From: Sphingomonas kyeonggiensis
Lineage (GTDB): Bacteria > Pseudomonadota > Alphaproteobacteria > Sphingomonadales > Sphingomonadaceae
Length of the DNA stretch: 64,000 bases
NCBI RefSeq assembly: GCF_030812785.1
Contig: NZ_JAUSTJ010000002.1
Coordinates: forward strand, 1,550,001 to 1,614,000
Direction of reading: 5' to 3'
Shown: positions 1-8,607 of the stretch, piece after piece
Position numbering within the stretch: position 1 is the first letter of the stretch
How the letters are laid out: every line of letters begins with the position of its first letter
Program-made: the position numbers and the translations under genes
Notes under the pieces: model-generated
The model's database searches: none
Seen by the model: the letters and a program-made list of their open reading frames with translations, nothing else
What the model was told of the DNA's origin: nothing

Positions 1-2
1 GG

Positions 3-854
3 ACCTGGTCGAATGCCCGCCTGCCCAAGCCCGATCACCAAGGCTCGATCGTACTATGGACCAATTGGAACGGGGCGCTGGCGGCGATCAACAGCTACGA
101 TGAGTACGGCGTTCCCGCGACAGGAAATACGGGGCGCTTTCAATATACCGGCCAGGCATGGATCCCCGAGCTTGGCATGTACTACTACAAGGCTCGCATC
201 TACTCTCCTACGCTCGGACGCTTCCTGCAAACCGATCCCGTCGGATACAAAGATCAGACGAACCTGTATGCATATGTTGGAAACGACCCATTAAATCGGA
301 ATGACCCAACAGGCCTTTCTGATGTGCAACTTTTTGGCACAGGCGACGAAGAGAGTAGAACTTGGAAGTATATTACGGACCATATTTGGGTGAAGAATTT
401 CTACGTCATCTCTGGGCACGGTCTTTCCCATAAAGGAATTTTTGATCAACCCAATACAGAATTCCTTACCCCTGAAGCACTTCATCAAAAAGTTTTATCT
501 AAGGATGATTATACGCCTGGTAGAACAATAATTCTTATTTCATGCTCACTTGGTGCTAAATCCAGAACTGCAAGCCCGTATTCTCAAGTAAGCTTCGCTG
601 CCCAAACAGCGAAAGCTTTTAAAGCGACAGTCATTGCCGCAAATAATGATGTCAAAAGCAGCCTGAGGGGGAATATTATCACCGCCAGAGTTGAGGCAGA
701 CGGAGGTGGATTTTTTGCATTTCACAAAGACGGCTCTGTGACTGCCCTTGGAAACAGGATGAGAATTGATAATAAAAAAGGAGAAGTTTCATTTTATTCT
801 GAGGCCCCAACGGGAACAAGAATTCGCCAGATTGTAACGAAAAAGATTGAATAA
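3..854 (+). CDS. RHS-repeat toxin, C-terminal part (5' end outside window)
   Basis: The frame is open from the left edge, so only the last 283 residues are visible. They contain the end of the RHS core: a YD-type repeat, then MYYYKARIYSPTLGRFLQTD and the closing core motif ending at NDPTGL, near position 308. RHS proteins form a large shell that releases a variable C-terminal toxin. Here the variable domain is about 180 residues. It has a hydrophobic strand ending in SGHG (near 410-420) and a second strand IILISCSLG (near 531-555). That His-Gly ... Ser-Cys order resembles the dyad of clan CD (caspase/CHAT-like) peptidases, so a protease toxin is my inference. Base composition falls sharply after the core, as expected for exchanged toxin tips. 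The next gene begins 13 bp downstream and is the candidate immunity gene. The RHS assignment is firm; the toxin activity is tentative. Confidence 0.85.
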   Translation, partial: TWSNARLPKPDHQGSIVLWTNWNGALAAINSYDEYGVPATGNTGRFQYTGQAWIPELGMYYYKARIYSPTLGRFLQTDPVGYKDQTNLYAYVGNDPLNRNDPTGLSDVQLFGTGDEESRTWKYITDHIWVKNFYVISGHGLSHKGIFDQPNTEFLTPEALHQKVLSKDDYTPGRTIILISCSLGAKSRTASPYSQVSFAAQTAKAFKATVIAANNDVKSSLRGNIITARVEADGGGFFAFHKDGSVTALGNRMRIDNKKGEVSFYSEAPTGTRIRQIVTKKIE

Positions 855-867
855 TAGGAGGACCAAA

Positions 868-1359
868 ATGAAAATATTATTTGGTCGCTTAGCCTTAATA
901 GCTTTTGGCGCGCTTACAGGGTGGACAATTGCTTTCCTATTAATTGTGCAACAGGCGCCTAACAATAAGACTACGGCGGAACACTCCTATTTGAAAAAAA
1001 ATATTATACACAATAATATTTCTATCGATGAACAAATGGCTTTGCGAGGCGACATGGCACGTTCAACAAAAATAGTTGAGCGACTAATTTTGTGCCAACG
1101 GTCTAGTCGAAATAGCGCTGAAGATTGCATTAGAGAGATGGATTATTGGAGCCATATCGATGGCGAAAACGGTTCCGCTGCGGGCGCATCTGCGCTGTAT
1201 CAAAGTTTGTTGGGCTCCAATGACTGCAGAGATATAAATAGATCAATATTTTGGTGGAAAAATATAATAAAAACCAGCTCCCAGCCCAATATATGGAATG
1301 GCGAAATTGATAAGATAAACAATCTCTTAAAGAAATGCGGGAGCATTCCATTAGATTAA
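868..1359 (+). CDS. Candidate immunity protein, membrane-anchored, for the RHS toxin
   Basis: No family recognised. The start at 868 follows a perfect AGGAGG at 856-861; an in-frame upstream ATG at 847 lies inside the toxin gene and has no such site. The 163-residue product has one N-terminal hydrophobic segment (about residues 5-27), then a polar domain with four cysteines (LILCQR, EDCIRE, NDCRD, KKCGS) that could form two disulfides if it faces the periplasm. The DNA is much more AT-rich than the surrounding chromosome and continuous in composition with the toxin tip. Position directly after an RHS toxin is the usual place for its immunity gene, so that role is inferred from context alone. 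A periplasm-facing domain would suit a toxin acting on or entering from the envelope. Confidence 0.6.
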   Translation: MKILFGRLALIAFGALTGWTIAFLLIVQQAPNNKTTAEHSYLKKNIIHNNISIDEQMALRGDMARSTKIVERLILCQRSSRNSAEDCIREMDYWSHIDGENGSAAGASALYQSLLGSNDCRDINRSIFWWKNIIKTSSQPNIWNGEIDKINNLLKKCGSIPLD

Positions 1360-1411
1360 TTTTGCAACTCAATCCCCTTCGGCGTCTATCAGAAAAAATT
1401 CTGATCGGCGA

Positions 1412-1717
1412 TTGGGCGATTGCGTTGTGACCGTAAGCAACCGGCAGTTATATGTGAAACGTCCGGGCGAGACCGAGACTCTGGGCGGCGGCGTCGAACG
1501 ACATGTGGCATCTGGACTCGACACTGCGACGCTCGACCGCCTTGCACGTCAGATCGCCACCCTCTCATGTCAGGGAATCAGCCGCGAGCATCCACCGGTC
1601 CGACAGCCTGCCCGACGGCTCGCGCATCCGGATTGCCGCCGCCGGCAACACACGGACCGATGGCGCTGGCGGTCGGCGTGCACATCTCGTCGGACCTGCG
1701 GTTGGAAGACTTAGGCA
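1412..1717 (+). pseudogene. virB11/trbB-type conjugation ATPase remnant, frameshifted
   Basis: Three reading frames together give consecutive pieces of the N-terminal half of a VirB11-family ATPase. The first frame from 1412 gives KRPGE, then VERHVASGLDTATLDRLARQ and QGISREHP. A second frame, near 1605-1660, gives SLPDGSRIRIA. A third, near 1645-1715, gives HGPMALAV and ISSDLRLEDL. In intact relatives these follow one another in one frame (NRPGE, LARQ, REHPLLSATLPDG, then the SSDLxLEDY segment). At least two indels are therefore needed, and the whole ATPase C-terminus (Walker A onward) is absent. VirB11 powers type IV secretion and conjugation, so this is a scar of a conjugative element beside the integrase. 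The homology is recognised by eye; a translated search would settle it. Confidence 0.6.
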
Positions 1718-1906
1718 TGAATGCTCCCGATTGAGATCGCATTGTTTTGGCTTCCAAAGCAACGGGTTCACTGATTCAGCGTCGGCATGAGCCGATATGA
1801 TCTCCGCAATTTGGGCGAAAGCGATCTTCCATACAGACCGGACTGAGTGGCCGTTATCGGGGTTCTCGGGCCAAAAGCTGACTGCCCGCGGTCGGCCGAA
1901 GAGCGG
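1718..1906. other. No gene seen between virB11 remnant and integrase
   Basis: Short ORFs on both strands here have no recognisable motif and no ribosome binding site. The stretch lies between the virB11 remnant and the 3' end of the integrase gene and is probably further decayed element DNA. Confidence 0.4.
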
Positions 1907-3070
1907 TCATACCTTCTTCGCGAGATACTCGGCCCATTTTGCCATCAGTGTTCGGCGCTTCTCGAAAAAGTCCGTCCGACGGTATGCCGCTTCGACGGCG
2001 TTCGGCACGCGATGCGCCAAGGCCTTCTCGGCGATTTCCTTAGGAAAACGGGTGCACTCCGCCGCCCAGTCGGCAAAGCTGCTCCGGAAGCCGTGTACTG
2101 TGATCGTCTCAATATTCATGTCGCGGATAGCCTTGAGCATAGTCGTGTCGCTGATCGGTTTCGTTCCGCTCTGCGTGAACAGCATCCTTCCCGCGGAGAT
2201 TTGACCGTCCAAGGCTTCGTGCTCCGCACGGAGGCGCTTCAGCAACACCAACGCGGGCGGGGAAAGCGGCACTACATGGGGCTGCTTCATCTTCATTCGT
2301 CCCGCCGGGATCGCCCATGTCGCGGCGGCCAGGTCGAACTCCTCCCACGTCGCATATCGCGTCTCGTTCGATCGCACCGCGGTCAATATGGTCAATTGCA
2401 AGGCATCCCGCCCGATGCTGCGGTCCTGACGGGCCAACTTCTGCAAGAACGCCGGCACGTCGGCGTAGGGCATCGCCGCGCGGTGTTCGACCTGTCGGTT
2501 CTGGCGAGGTAAACCCCGCGTGACTGAGCGTAGCGGAATCTCGTTCGGGATCACGCCCTTGATATGTGCGTAATCGAGAACTGCTCCGATCCTTTGCAGA
2601 AGGCGCCGTGCCGTATCCGGTTTGGCAAGCCAGATGGGCTCCAACACCTTGAGCACCTGGACACTATCGATGGTCTCTATTCGCTTGGTGCCGATCTCTC
2701 CGAAGACATGGTTTTCAAAGCTGGAGATCCAGGACACGTTTCGCCGATCCTTCCAGCCGCCTTTCATGGCCTCATAGCAGCGCCGCGTGACCATCTCGAA
2801 GGTGGGAGAACTTGCGCGGCGCAAGCCGCGCTCCTTGACCGGGTCCTTGCCGCTTCGGACCATCCTGCGAAGTTCGATGGCCAGACAACGCGCATCCGAC
2901 AGGGACACGTCATGGACCGGCCCCAAACCGAAATCACGCCGCTTGCCTTTGAACTGCATTCTCAGAATCCAGGCGCGAGAGCTTGGCGGGCGAACCACCA
3001 AATACAGGCCATGGCCATCCGAATGCCGCCCGGGACCCGCGGTACGAACCTTGAGAGCTGTGAGTGCCAA
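1907..3070 (-). CDS. Tyrosine recombinase / P4-type integrase
   Basis: 387 residues with the layout of P4-like site-specific recombinases. An N-terminal DUF4102-like arm-binding domain (LTALKVRTAGPGRHSDGHGL, residues 4-23) is followed by a SAM-like core-binding domain (about 90-190) and a catalytic domain. Visible catalytic-region motifs are TAVRSNETRYATWEEFD (first Arg), HGFRSSFADWA (His-x-x-Arg) and a final AHRVPNAVEAAYRRTDFFEKRR with the nucleophilic Tyr. All expected active-site residues are present, so the enzyme may be functional. Such integrases move genomic islands and often use tRNA genes as targets, but I see no tRNA next to it. It lies 190 bp from the virB11 remnant and 0.5 kb from the RHS immunity gene, marking 1-3 kb as the end of an integrated element that extends out of the window to the left. 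Confidence 0.92.
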   Translation of the reverse strand: MALTALKVRTAGPGRHSDGHGLYLVVRPPSSRAWILRMQFKGKRRDFGLGPVHDVSLSDARCLAIELRRMVRSGKDPVKERGLRRASSPTFEMVTRRCYEAMKGGWKDRRNVSWISSFENHVFGEIGTKRIETIDSVQVLKVLEPIWLAKPDTARRLLQRIGAVLDYAHIKGVIPNEIPLRSVTRGLPRQNRQVEHRAAMPYADVPAFLQKLARQDRSIGRDALQLTILTAVRSNETRYATWEEFDLAAATWAIPAGRMKMKQPHVVPLSPPALVLLKRLRAEHEALDGQISAGRMLFTQSGTKPISDTTMLKAIRDMNIETITVHGFRSSFADWAAECTRFPKEIAEKALAHRVPNAVEAAYRRTDFFEKRRTLMAKWAEYLAKKV

Positions 3071-3632
3071 GTCAGGATTCCCTCATTTTCCTGTACCCCG
3101 CCCTGCCCCACGAAGAGTCCGCGATTTCGCGAGACAAAGTGGAATCACGGGGTACACATCCAGCAACACTTCCTAAGTATTCTCAATAGGTTGAGATGCA
3201 TTGGAATGTCCTGCAATGAGGGTATTCTGCTCGTAGGGGTCACCATTCTTTCGAGCATCTGCCTTGAGAGAGTTGCAGGACGCAGCCCACCGATAAGGCG
3301 CAGTCCGATATTCCCAGATCCCGTCGGACTGAAGCGATCGTCACCGACGGCCGCTGCCAACCGTCCGCGGATAGCCGGCATTTCTCCCTGTTCCCGATTC
3401 AATGCCCAGATAGCGCGATAACGCGAGTGTGCCGCTGCCTTCTCCCGCCCATCGCCATCGTGGCCATTTTTGTGTCGGGGCCCGGCGAGCGCGGACATGC
3501 GCAGGCAGTCCATCGCCCCCAGGGCCATGGAGGGGAGGCGGTGCGGGCCGAGGACGCCGGGATTTGCCCCAGCGCGCCCTCCCCTTTCCCTACAGGAGCT
3601 GGCGGCCAGGCGCTCAGGCCCGGCCGCAGGTT
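3071..3632. other. Intergenic stretch upstream of the integrase; possible att region
   Basis: 562 bp with no supported gene. ORFs on both strands lack recognisable motifs. A 9-bp inverted repeat GTCCTGCAA (3208-3216) / TTGCAGGAC (3273-3281) is visible, and a smaller one, CTCAA-TAGG-TTGAG, lies at 3182-3195. Since integrase genes usually lie next to the attachment site, the island/chromosome junction is expected here, but no tRNA or duplicated core is visible in this window. Confidence 0.35.
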
Positions 3633-6600
3633 TCAAAGCCTCAGGCTGAAGCTGGCGCGGACCGACTGGTCGGAGGCACCCGAGCCGAACTGGCCGCCAT
3701 AGACGATGCCAAGCATTGCCCTGGAGGTCAGCGCGACATCGATCCCGGCGTCGAGCGCGGCCGCATTTTCCGCGATCGGAGTGCCGGCGATCCGGAAGCT
3801 GTCGCCACCGCTCACGAACTGCATCGCGGATAGCGGCGTCACGTCGCCGAACGCGTGGCGCCAGCCAAGCCTGCCCCGTGCTGTGAGCTTCGCGCCGCCG
3901 AGCGAGAAGGAAGGCGCAGCACGCAGGCCCAGCGTCGAGAAGCTGGTGCCGCTGTCCGCCGAAGCGAGTCTCAACGCGGCCGCCCCGCCCTTCTCGGTGA
4001 TGCCGTCGGTGCTCAACCGGACGTGGGCGAAATCGGCGAAGGGCTCGACGCGGGTAGCACCCAGCTCGATGCGATAGGCGAGTTCGCCGAAGAGCTGGGT
4101 GGTGCGGGCATCCTGCTCGCCCTTGAGACTGTCCGCGAAGCCCGGGAAGGCGACCAATCGCGTCGTATCGAGCTGGTGCCAGCCATGGGACGCGCCGATC
4201 CGCACGGCCGCGGCGCCCAGGTCTGCGCCGCCATAGATACCGAACGCATAGCTATTGCGCGTGCCCGACGAACTATGCGCCCGCGTATCGAAGCTGGCGC
4301 GGCCATAGCTTCCCACCAGGCCGAGCCGCGCCTTGCCGAGGACCGAGGCGTCGGCGCCGAGAACGAAGCCGTTGACCGAGCGGTTGAGACGTGCGGCATT
4401 GCCGTCGCTCGCCCAATGGCCCCAGGAACCGAAACCATTGCCCCAGATGGCGAAGCCGGTGTCGGCGTTGCGCAGGCGGTCGGTAACGGCGTCGCGCAGG
4501 AACCGGCTGTCCTCGATCAGCGCGGTGCGGGCGGAGGCATGGATCTCGCCCGAAAGCTGATCGAACGCAGCGCGCGCCTGCTCGGCCGAGAGATTGACCG
4601 CTGCTGCGAAGACCGCGCTGTTCCAGCCCAGTGCCTGGGTGGCGGTGCCGGTCGCACGCTGGTTCGGTGTGGCGCCGATGCTGGCGAAGCTGATGTCGTT
4701 GCGCCGCAGCCGCAGATAGACGTTGTTGCCATCATAGCTGAGCGACGGATCGAGGAAGGCGAGGTTCGACGTCACGCCGGCGAACCGGCCCGTGCCCGTG
4801 ATGCCGCCATCGGCATGGAGGATCAGGTAATTGGTCTCGGGCCGGTAATTGCCCGCGCCGGCCAGCACCGAGACGGTGCCGCCGTTGATCGTGGCGGTGC
4901 CCGAGGCGGCGAGGCGGTCGGCCAGCCCCGCGGCATCGGCTTCGACCTCATAGGTCGAGCCGGTGTTGAACACGATGTTCCCCGCGACGTTGAGCATGCC
5001 GATCGAATTGCCCGGCGCGATCGTGCCGGAGACGATGGTGTTGCCCAGCGTACCGGTGCCCTGCAGGCGCCCTGCCGCCAGCACGGTCAGCGTGCCGCCG
5101 AGCTTGCCGTTCACTGCAAGCGTACCGCCTGCAACCGTGGTGGTGCCCGTATAGCCGCTCGAATCGCCGGTCAGCTCGGTCTTGCCCGAGCCCGCCTGGA
5201 GGAGGCTGCCGGCACCGCTGAGCACGCCGGCAAAGACGATATTGTTCGATCGGTTGAAGGCCAGCGTGCCGTTATTCGCGACATTGCCCGTGATACCACC
5301 GGTGGTGCCGCCGTTGCCGAGTTGCAGCGTGGCACCGGCCGCGATGCCGGTGCCGCCGGTATAGCCATTGTCTCCGGTCAGCGTGACATTGCCGCTCAGC
5401 ACATGCACCGCACCGGTGCTCGAGATGGTGCCGCCAAAGCTGGTGGCATCCGAGCGGGCAAAGGCAAGCGTGCCGCTATTGGCGACGTTGCCGGCGATCG
5501 AGCCGGTCGTCCCGCCATTGCCGATCTGCAGCGTGCCGGCCTGGATCGTGGTGCCGCCCGAATAGCTGTTTGTACCGGTGAGGATCAGCGTTCCTGCCTC
5601 GGTCTTGACGATGCTGCCGGTCCCGGTGATCTCGCTCGCGATCTCGGCACTGTCGGCGAGCACGCGGATCTCGCTTCCTGCGGCATCGGTGACCAGCTGG
5701 CCGCTGCCCTGGAGGACATAGCCCTTGTCGACGAACTGGAGGCCGAGGAACGACTGCGCGCCCGCGACGGTGATCGTGCCGCCGACATAGCCGTTGTCGT
5801 CCTTGAACACGGCGTAGTTGCCCGCCCAGCTCGCCGGCGCGGTCCCGCCCTGGTTGAGCCACTGGGTGCTTGCCGCGTCCCAGGTGCCGTCGCCGCCCTG
5901 CCAGTGCTGCAGCGTATCGTCGCCGACGATCAGCGACGGGCTGATGAACAGGTCCACCGCGCCGCCATAGAACCGCAGCTCGTAGTTGACGTCGCTGAGC
6001 CCGGGCGTGGTGCCGATCACCGCAGTGTTGCTGGTGAGCGCGCCATAATAGCTGATCAGCCGGTAATAGCCGATCCCCGCCGCGCCATCGGCCGGGTCGC
6101 CGCTCTGGCTCAGGTTGATCGTGCCGTCGAGCGCGAGGTCGCCGCCCGAGACGATGATCCGGTCGCTGATGCTGAACGTGGCTCCGTTATTGTCGGGCCG
6201 GCCCAGCTCGAAGTCGAGATTGCCACCCGCGGCGACGGTGAGGCCACCGACGACGTTGAGCGTGCCGATCGAGTTGCCCGGGGCGAGATGGCCGCCGTTC
6301 TGCACGGTCGTGCGGCCGATGGTGCCGGAGCCGCCAACCGTGGCGCCGGACGCAATGGTAACGCTTGAGCCGAGTGCGCCGAGCCGGCCGTTCACCACGA
6401 GCGTGCCGGCATCGACAAAGGTCGCGCCGGCGAACAACGACGAATCGCCGGTCAGCGTGAGCCGTCCGCTGCCGGTCTTGTGCAGGTCGCCGGCGTCCAG
6501 GAGCGTGCCGGCATAGCTGGCGTCGCTGGCCTGGTTGAAGGTCAGCGATGCGCCGGCCAGGATCTTGGCGTTGCCGGTGAAGTGGTTCGCATCGGCGATC

Positions 6601-8294
6601 ACGCCGCCCTGGTTGATTGCCCAGTCGACCGAGGAACTGCCGGTCAGGGTGATCGCGCCGCTGCCCATTTTGAGCATGGTGCCGGTGTCGGAGATCGTGC
6701 CGGCATAGCTGCCGTCGAAACTCTGATTGAACGCCACGACGCTGGTGAGCGGAGCGGAGGTGAAGGTCAGGTTGCCGCCCAGGCTGTTGGTGTCGCCGAT
6801 CAGGTTGCCGCCGGTGATCCGCCAGTCCTGATTGCCGGTGCCGGTGAGCGTCCAGCTGCTCGTCCCCGATTTCTCGTAGGTGTCGAAGCCCTTGTAGTAG
6901 ATGAAGATGACGGGCTCGCCGATCTGCGAGACGTCGAAGGTATCATCAATGCTGCCGCCCAGCGCGAATACATTGTTGACGCCGCCGGCCTGGACCACGA
7001 CACCGCCGTCCATATAGGAGCCCGCCCGCAGCTCGAGCCGGTTGTTGTCGCCGAACAGGCCGATCGCGAGATTGCGCTGCGACGATGCGTTCACGCCGCC
7101 ACGGATGATCCCCGAATTGATGATCGTCGAGCCGCCATGCTCGGCGCCCACCACGCCCATGCCGCCCGCGCCGACCCCGGTGCCGAACGCATAGCGTGGG
7201 CCACCCGCGCCGCCATTGATCTCGCCGGCATTGGTCAGCGTGGCGGCCTGGCCATCGAGGAGGCGCACGCCCGCTCCGCCGTTCCCGGTATAGTTGCTGC
7301 CCATGCTGCTGTTGTTGTAGCCGCCCCGGCCGCCGATGATGGTGCCGCTTGCGCTGTTCTCGACGGTGCCGCCCCAGGCCTGCACGCCGTCGCCGGCGCG
7401 CCCGCCACGGGAATAGCCATAACCGCCTTCGCCGCCGGCGATCGCCCCTTCGTTGACTACCGTGCCGAGGTTGCTGAGTACCGCGGTGCCACCGGTGCCA
7501 CCGTCGGTGGTGAAGGTGCCGCCCTCGCCGCCCGTAACCTTGTTGCCGTTCCGGATCGTCAGCGTTCCGCCGTTATAGAGGAATATGCCGGCACCCGAGC
7601 CACCATATTCCTGCCCGATGCCGCCGGTGATCGTGCTGAATGCACCGCCCGTGCCGCCATCGACCGTGACGCTGCCACCGTTGAGCAACACCAGCGCTGC
7701 GCCGCCGCCGCCGCCGCTGCCCTGGCCTGAGCCGCGGCCGCCATTGCCGCCGGTCACGTCATAACCCTGTGTCGTGACCTGGACATTGGCGCCGGTCAGC
7801 ACGAGCCCCGCGCCGCCGCCGCCCGCCGAAGCGCCGGAGCCGGAGCCGGCGCCGATGCCGCCGTCACCGCCCAGATAGTCGATCGAGAAGGCGAAATTGC
7901 CGGTGGCCGTGACCAGATTGCCGGCGCCGCCATCGCCGCCCGTCGCCCCGGCGCTACTGCCGCCCGTGCCCCCGCCGCCAGCCGCGATATCGTTGGGTGT
8001 GCCGGGCTGGCCGCCCGCTGCCCCGCCCGAGCTGATGCCGCCTGCTGACGCCGTGCCGTCCGGGGTCTGCGCCGCCGAACCACCGGTGCCCCTGCTGGCG
8101 CCGCCGCCGCCGCCGGCGATGCCGCCCTGTCCAATGGTTCGGCCGGTGATCCAGGCGCCGTTGCCGCCGCCCTGGGTGATCCGCTGGGCGTACGCCATCG
8201 ACGGTATCAGGCTGATCGCCACGGCGAGCGCCGCCAGCGAAGTCGAACCGCGAACCAGACGCGCCGAACGCACCTTGAGAAACTGATGCTGCAT
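3633..8294 (-). CDS. Giant autotransporter (type V secretion) with PATR-like repeats
   Basis: 1553 residues from the ATG at 8292-8294; the frame is open 49 codons further upstream, but that part is Arg/Pro-rich and unlike a leader. From the chosen start the protein begins with a signal peptide ending at SMAYAQ. A Gly-rich passenger follows, first a GGxGGxG-rich segment (about 40-330), then a long run of beta-helix autotransporter-associated repeats such as SGGTTIQAGTLQIGNGG and TLAFARSD/TLAFNRSN. Two blocks end in APGNSIGxLNVxG, a typical stem motif. The last ~280 residues form an autotransporter beta-barrel ending in FSLRL with a terminal hydrophobic residue. Such proteins place the passenger on the cell surface as an adhesin, biofilm factor or enzyme. 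No protease or lipase motif is visible in the passenger, so adhesion is the best guess. It appears monocistronic. Confidence 0.9.
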   Translation of the reverse strand: MQHQFLKVRSARLVRGSTSLAALAVAISLIPSMAYAQRITQGGGNGAWITGRTIGQGGIAGGGGGASRGTGGSAAQTPDGTASAGGISSGGAAGGQPGTPNDIAAGGGGTGGSSAGATGGDGGAGNLVTATGNFAFSIDYLGGDGGIGAGSGSGASAGGGGAGLVLTGANVQVTTQGYDVTGGNGGRGSGQGSGGGGGAALVLLNGGSVTVDGGTGGAFSTITGGIGQEYGGSGAGIFLYNGGTLTIRNGNKVTGGEGGTFTTDGGTGGTAVLSNLGTVVNEGAIAGGEGGYGYSRGGRAGDGVQAWGGTVENSASGTIIGGRGGYNNSSMGSNYTGNGGAGVRLLDGQAATLTNAGEINGGAGGPRYAFGTGVGAGGMGVVGAEHGGSTIINSGIIRGGVNASSQRNLAIGLFGDNNRLELRAGSYMDGGVVVQAGGVNNVFALGGSIDDTFDVSQIGEPVIFIYYKGFDTYEKSGTSSWTLTGTGNQDWRITGGNLIGDTNSLGGNLTFTSAPLTSVVAFNQSFDGSYAGTISDTGTMLKMGSGAITLTGSSSVDWAINQGGVIADANHFTGNAKILAGASLTFNQASDASYAGTLLDAGDLHKTGSGRLTLTGDSSLFAGATFVDAGTLVVNGRLGALGSSVTIASGATVGGSGTIGRTTVQNGGHLAPGNSIGTLNVVGGLTVAAGGNLDFELGRPDNNGATFSISDRIIVSGGDLALDGTINLSQSGDPADGAAGIGYYRLISYYGALTSNTAVIGTTPGLSDVNYELRFYGGAVDLFISPSLIVGDDTLQHWQGGDGTWDAASTQWLNQGGTAPASWAGNYAVFKDDNGYVGGTITVAGAQSFLGLQFVDKGYVLQGSGQLVTDAAGSEIRVLADSAEIASEITGTGSIVKTEAGTLILTGTNSYSGGTTIQAGTLQIGNGGTTGSIAGNVANSGTLAFARSDATSFGGTISSTGAVHVLSGNVTLTGDNGYTGGTGIAAGATLQLGNGGTTGGITGNVANNGTLAFNRSNNIVFAGVLSGAGSLLQAGSGKTELTGDSSGYTGTTTVAGGTLAVNGKLGGTLTVLAAGRLQGTGTLGNTIVSGTIAPGNSIGMLNVAGNIVFNTGSTYEVEADAAGLADRLAASGTATINGGTVSVLAGAGNYRPETNYLILHADGGITGTGRFAGVTSNLAFLDPSLSYDGNNVYLRLRRNDISFASIGATPNQRATGTATQALGWNSAVFAAAVNLSAEQARAAFDQLSGEIHASARTALIEDSRFLRDAVTDRLRNADTGFAIWGNGFGSWGHWASDGNAARLNRSVNGFVLGADASVLGKARLGLVGSYGRASFDTRAHSSSGTRNSYAFGIYGGADLGAAAVRIGASHGWHQLDTTRLVAFPGFADSLKGEQDARTTQLFGELAYRIELGATRVEPFADFAHVRLSTDGITEKGGAAALRLASADSGTSFSTLGLRAAPSFSLGGAKLTARGRLGWRHAFGDVTPLSAMQFVSGGDSFRIAGTPIAENAAALDAGIDVALTSRAMLGIVYGGQFGSGASDQSVRASFSLRL

Positions 8295-8607
8295 AGCCCA
8301 CCCCGATAGCGGCCCGTCTCGCCGGGCCGGAATTGCATGTTGAAAGTCGGAGCCGGGTCGCCGCGGTTCCCCGGACCGGCGGCGATGGCCCGGCCGGCGC
8401 TTGCCACGGGGGTGCGACGGCTCACTATGCGATTCCGGCATGAATGCGCGAGGGCTGGGAGATCGGCATTCCGCTTCTTCTGTTCCCCGGCGAAGGCCGG
8501 GGCCCAGTCTCGACGCAGCTGGTTAGGCGCGTGAACCTCTCGAACGACATCGCAACTGGGCCCCGGCCTTCGCCGGGGAACTTGCAGGGTCGAATGTCGA
8601 TGCGATC
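8295..8607. other. Autotransporter 5' intergenic region
   Basis: 313 bp without a gene. It holds the REP-like pair at 8483-8580. The 190 bp nearest the autotransporter start should contain its promoter, but no convincing -35/-10 pair stands out. Confidence 0.4.
8483..8580. repeat. Paired palindrome, 26-bp inverted arms (REP-like)
   Basis: Perfect 26-bp inverted repeat: 8483-8508 against 8555-8580, with a 46-bp spacer. Each arm is itself palindromic (CCCCGGC-GAAG-GCCGGGG). It lies between the autotransporter and AraC genes, both on the minus strand. A close copy occurs at 54952-55020. Confidence 0.85.

Noticed and set aside
1412..1790. Overlapping 95-104 aa ORFs on the plus strand as genes
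   Set aside because: Their meaningful pieces join across frames as a VirB11 relic; none is an intact gene.
3071..3425. tRNA or duplicated att core next to the integrase
   Set aside because: No cloverleaf-like sequence and no repeat shared with the left side of the window could be found by eye; the other end of the element is outside.
3855..7730. Long plus-strand ORFs (837 and 416 aa) opposite the autotransporter
   Set aside because: They have Ala/Gly/Arg-rich composition from reading the GC-rich repeats backwards, and no start site or motif. The minus-strand autotransporter explains this DNA.
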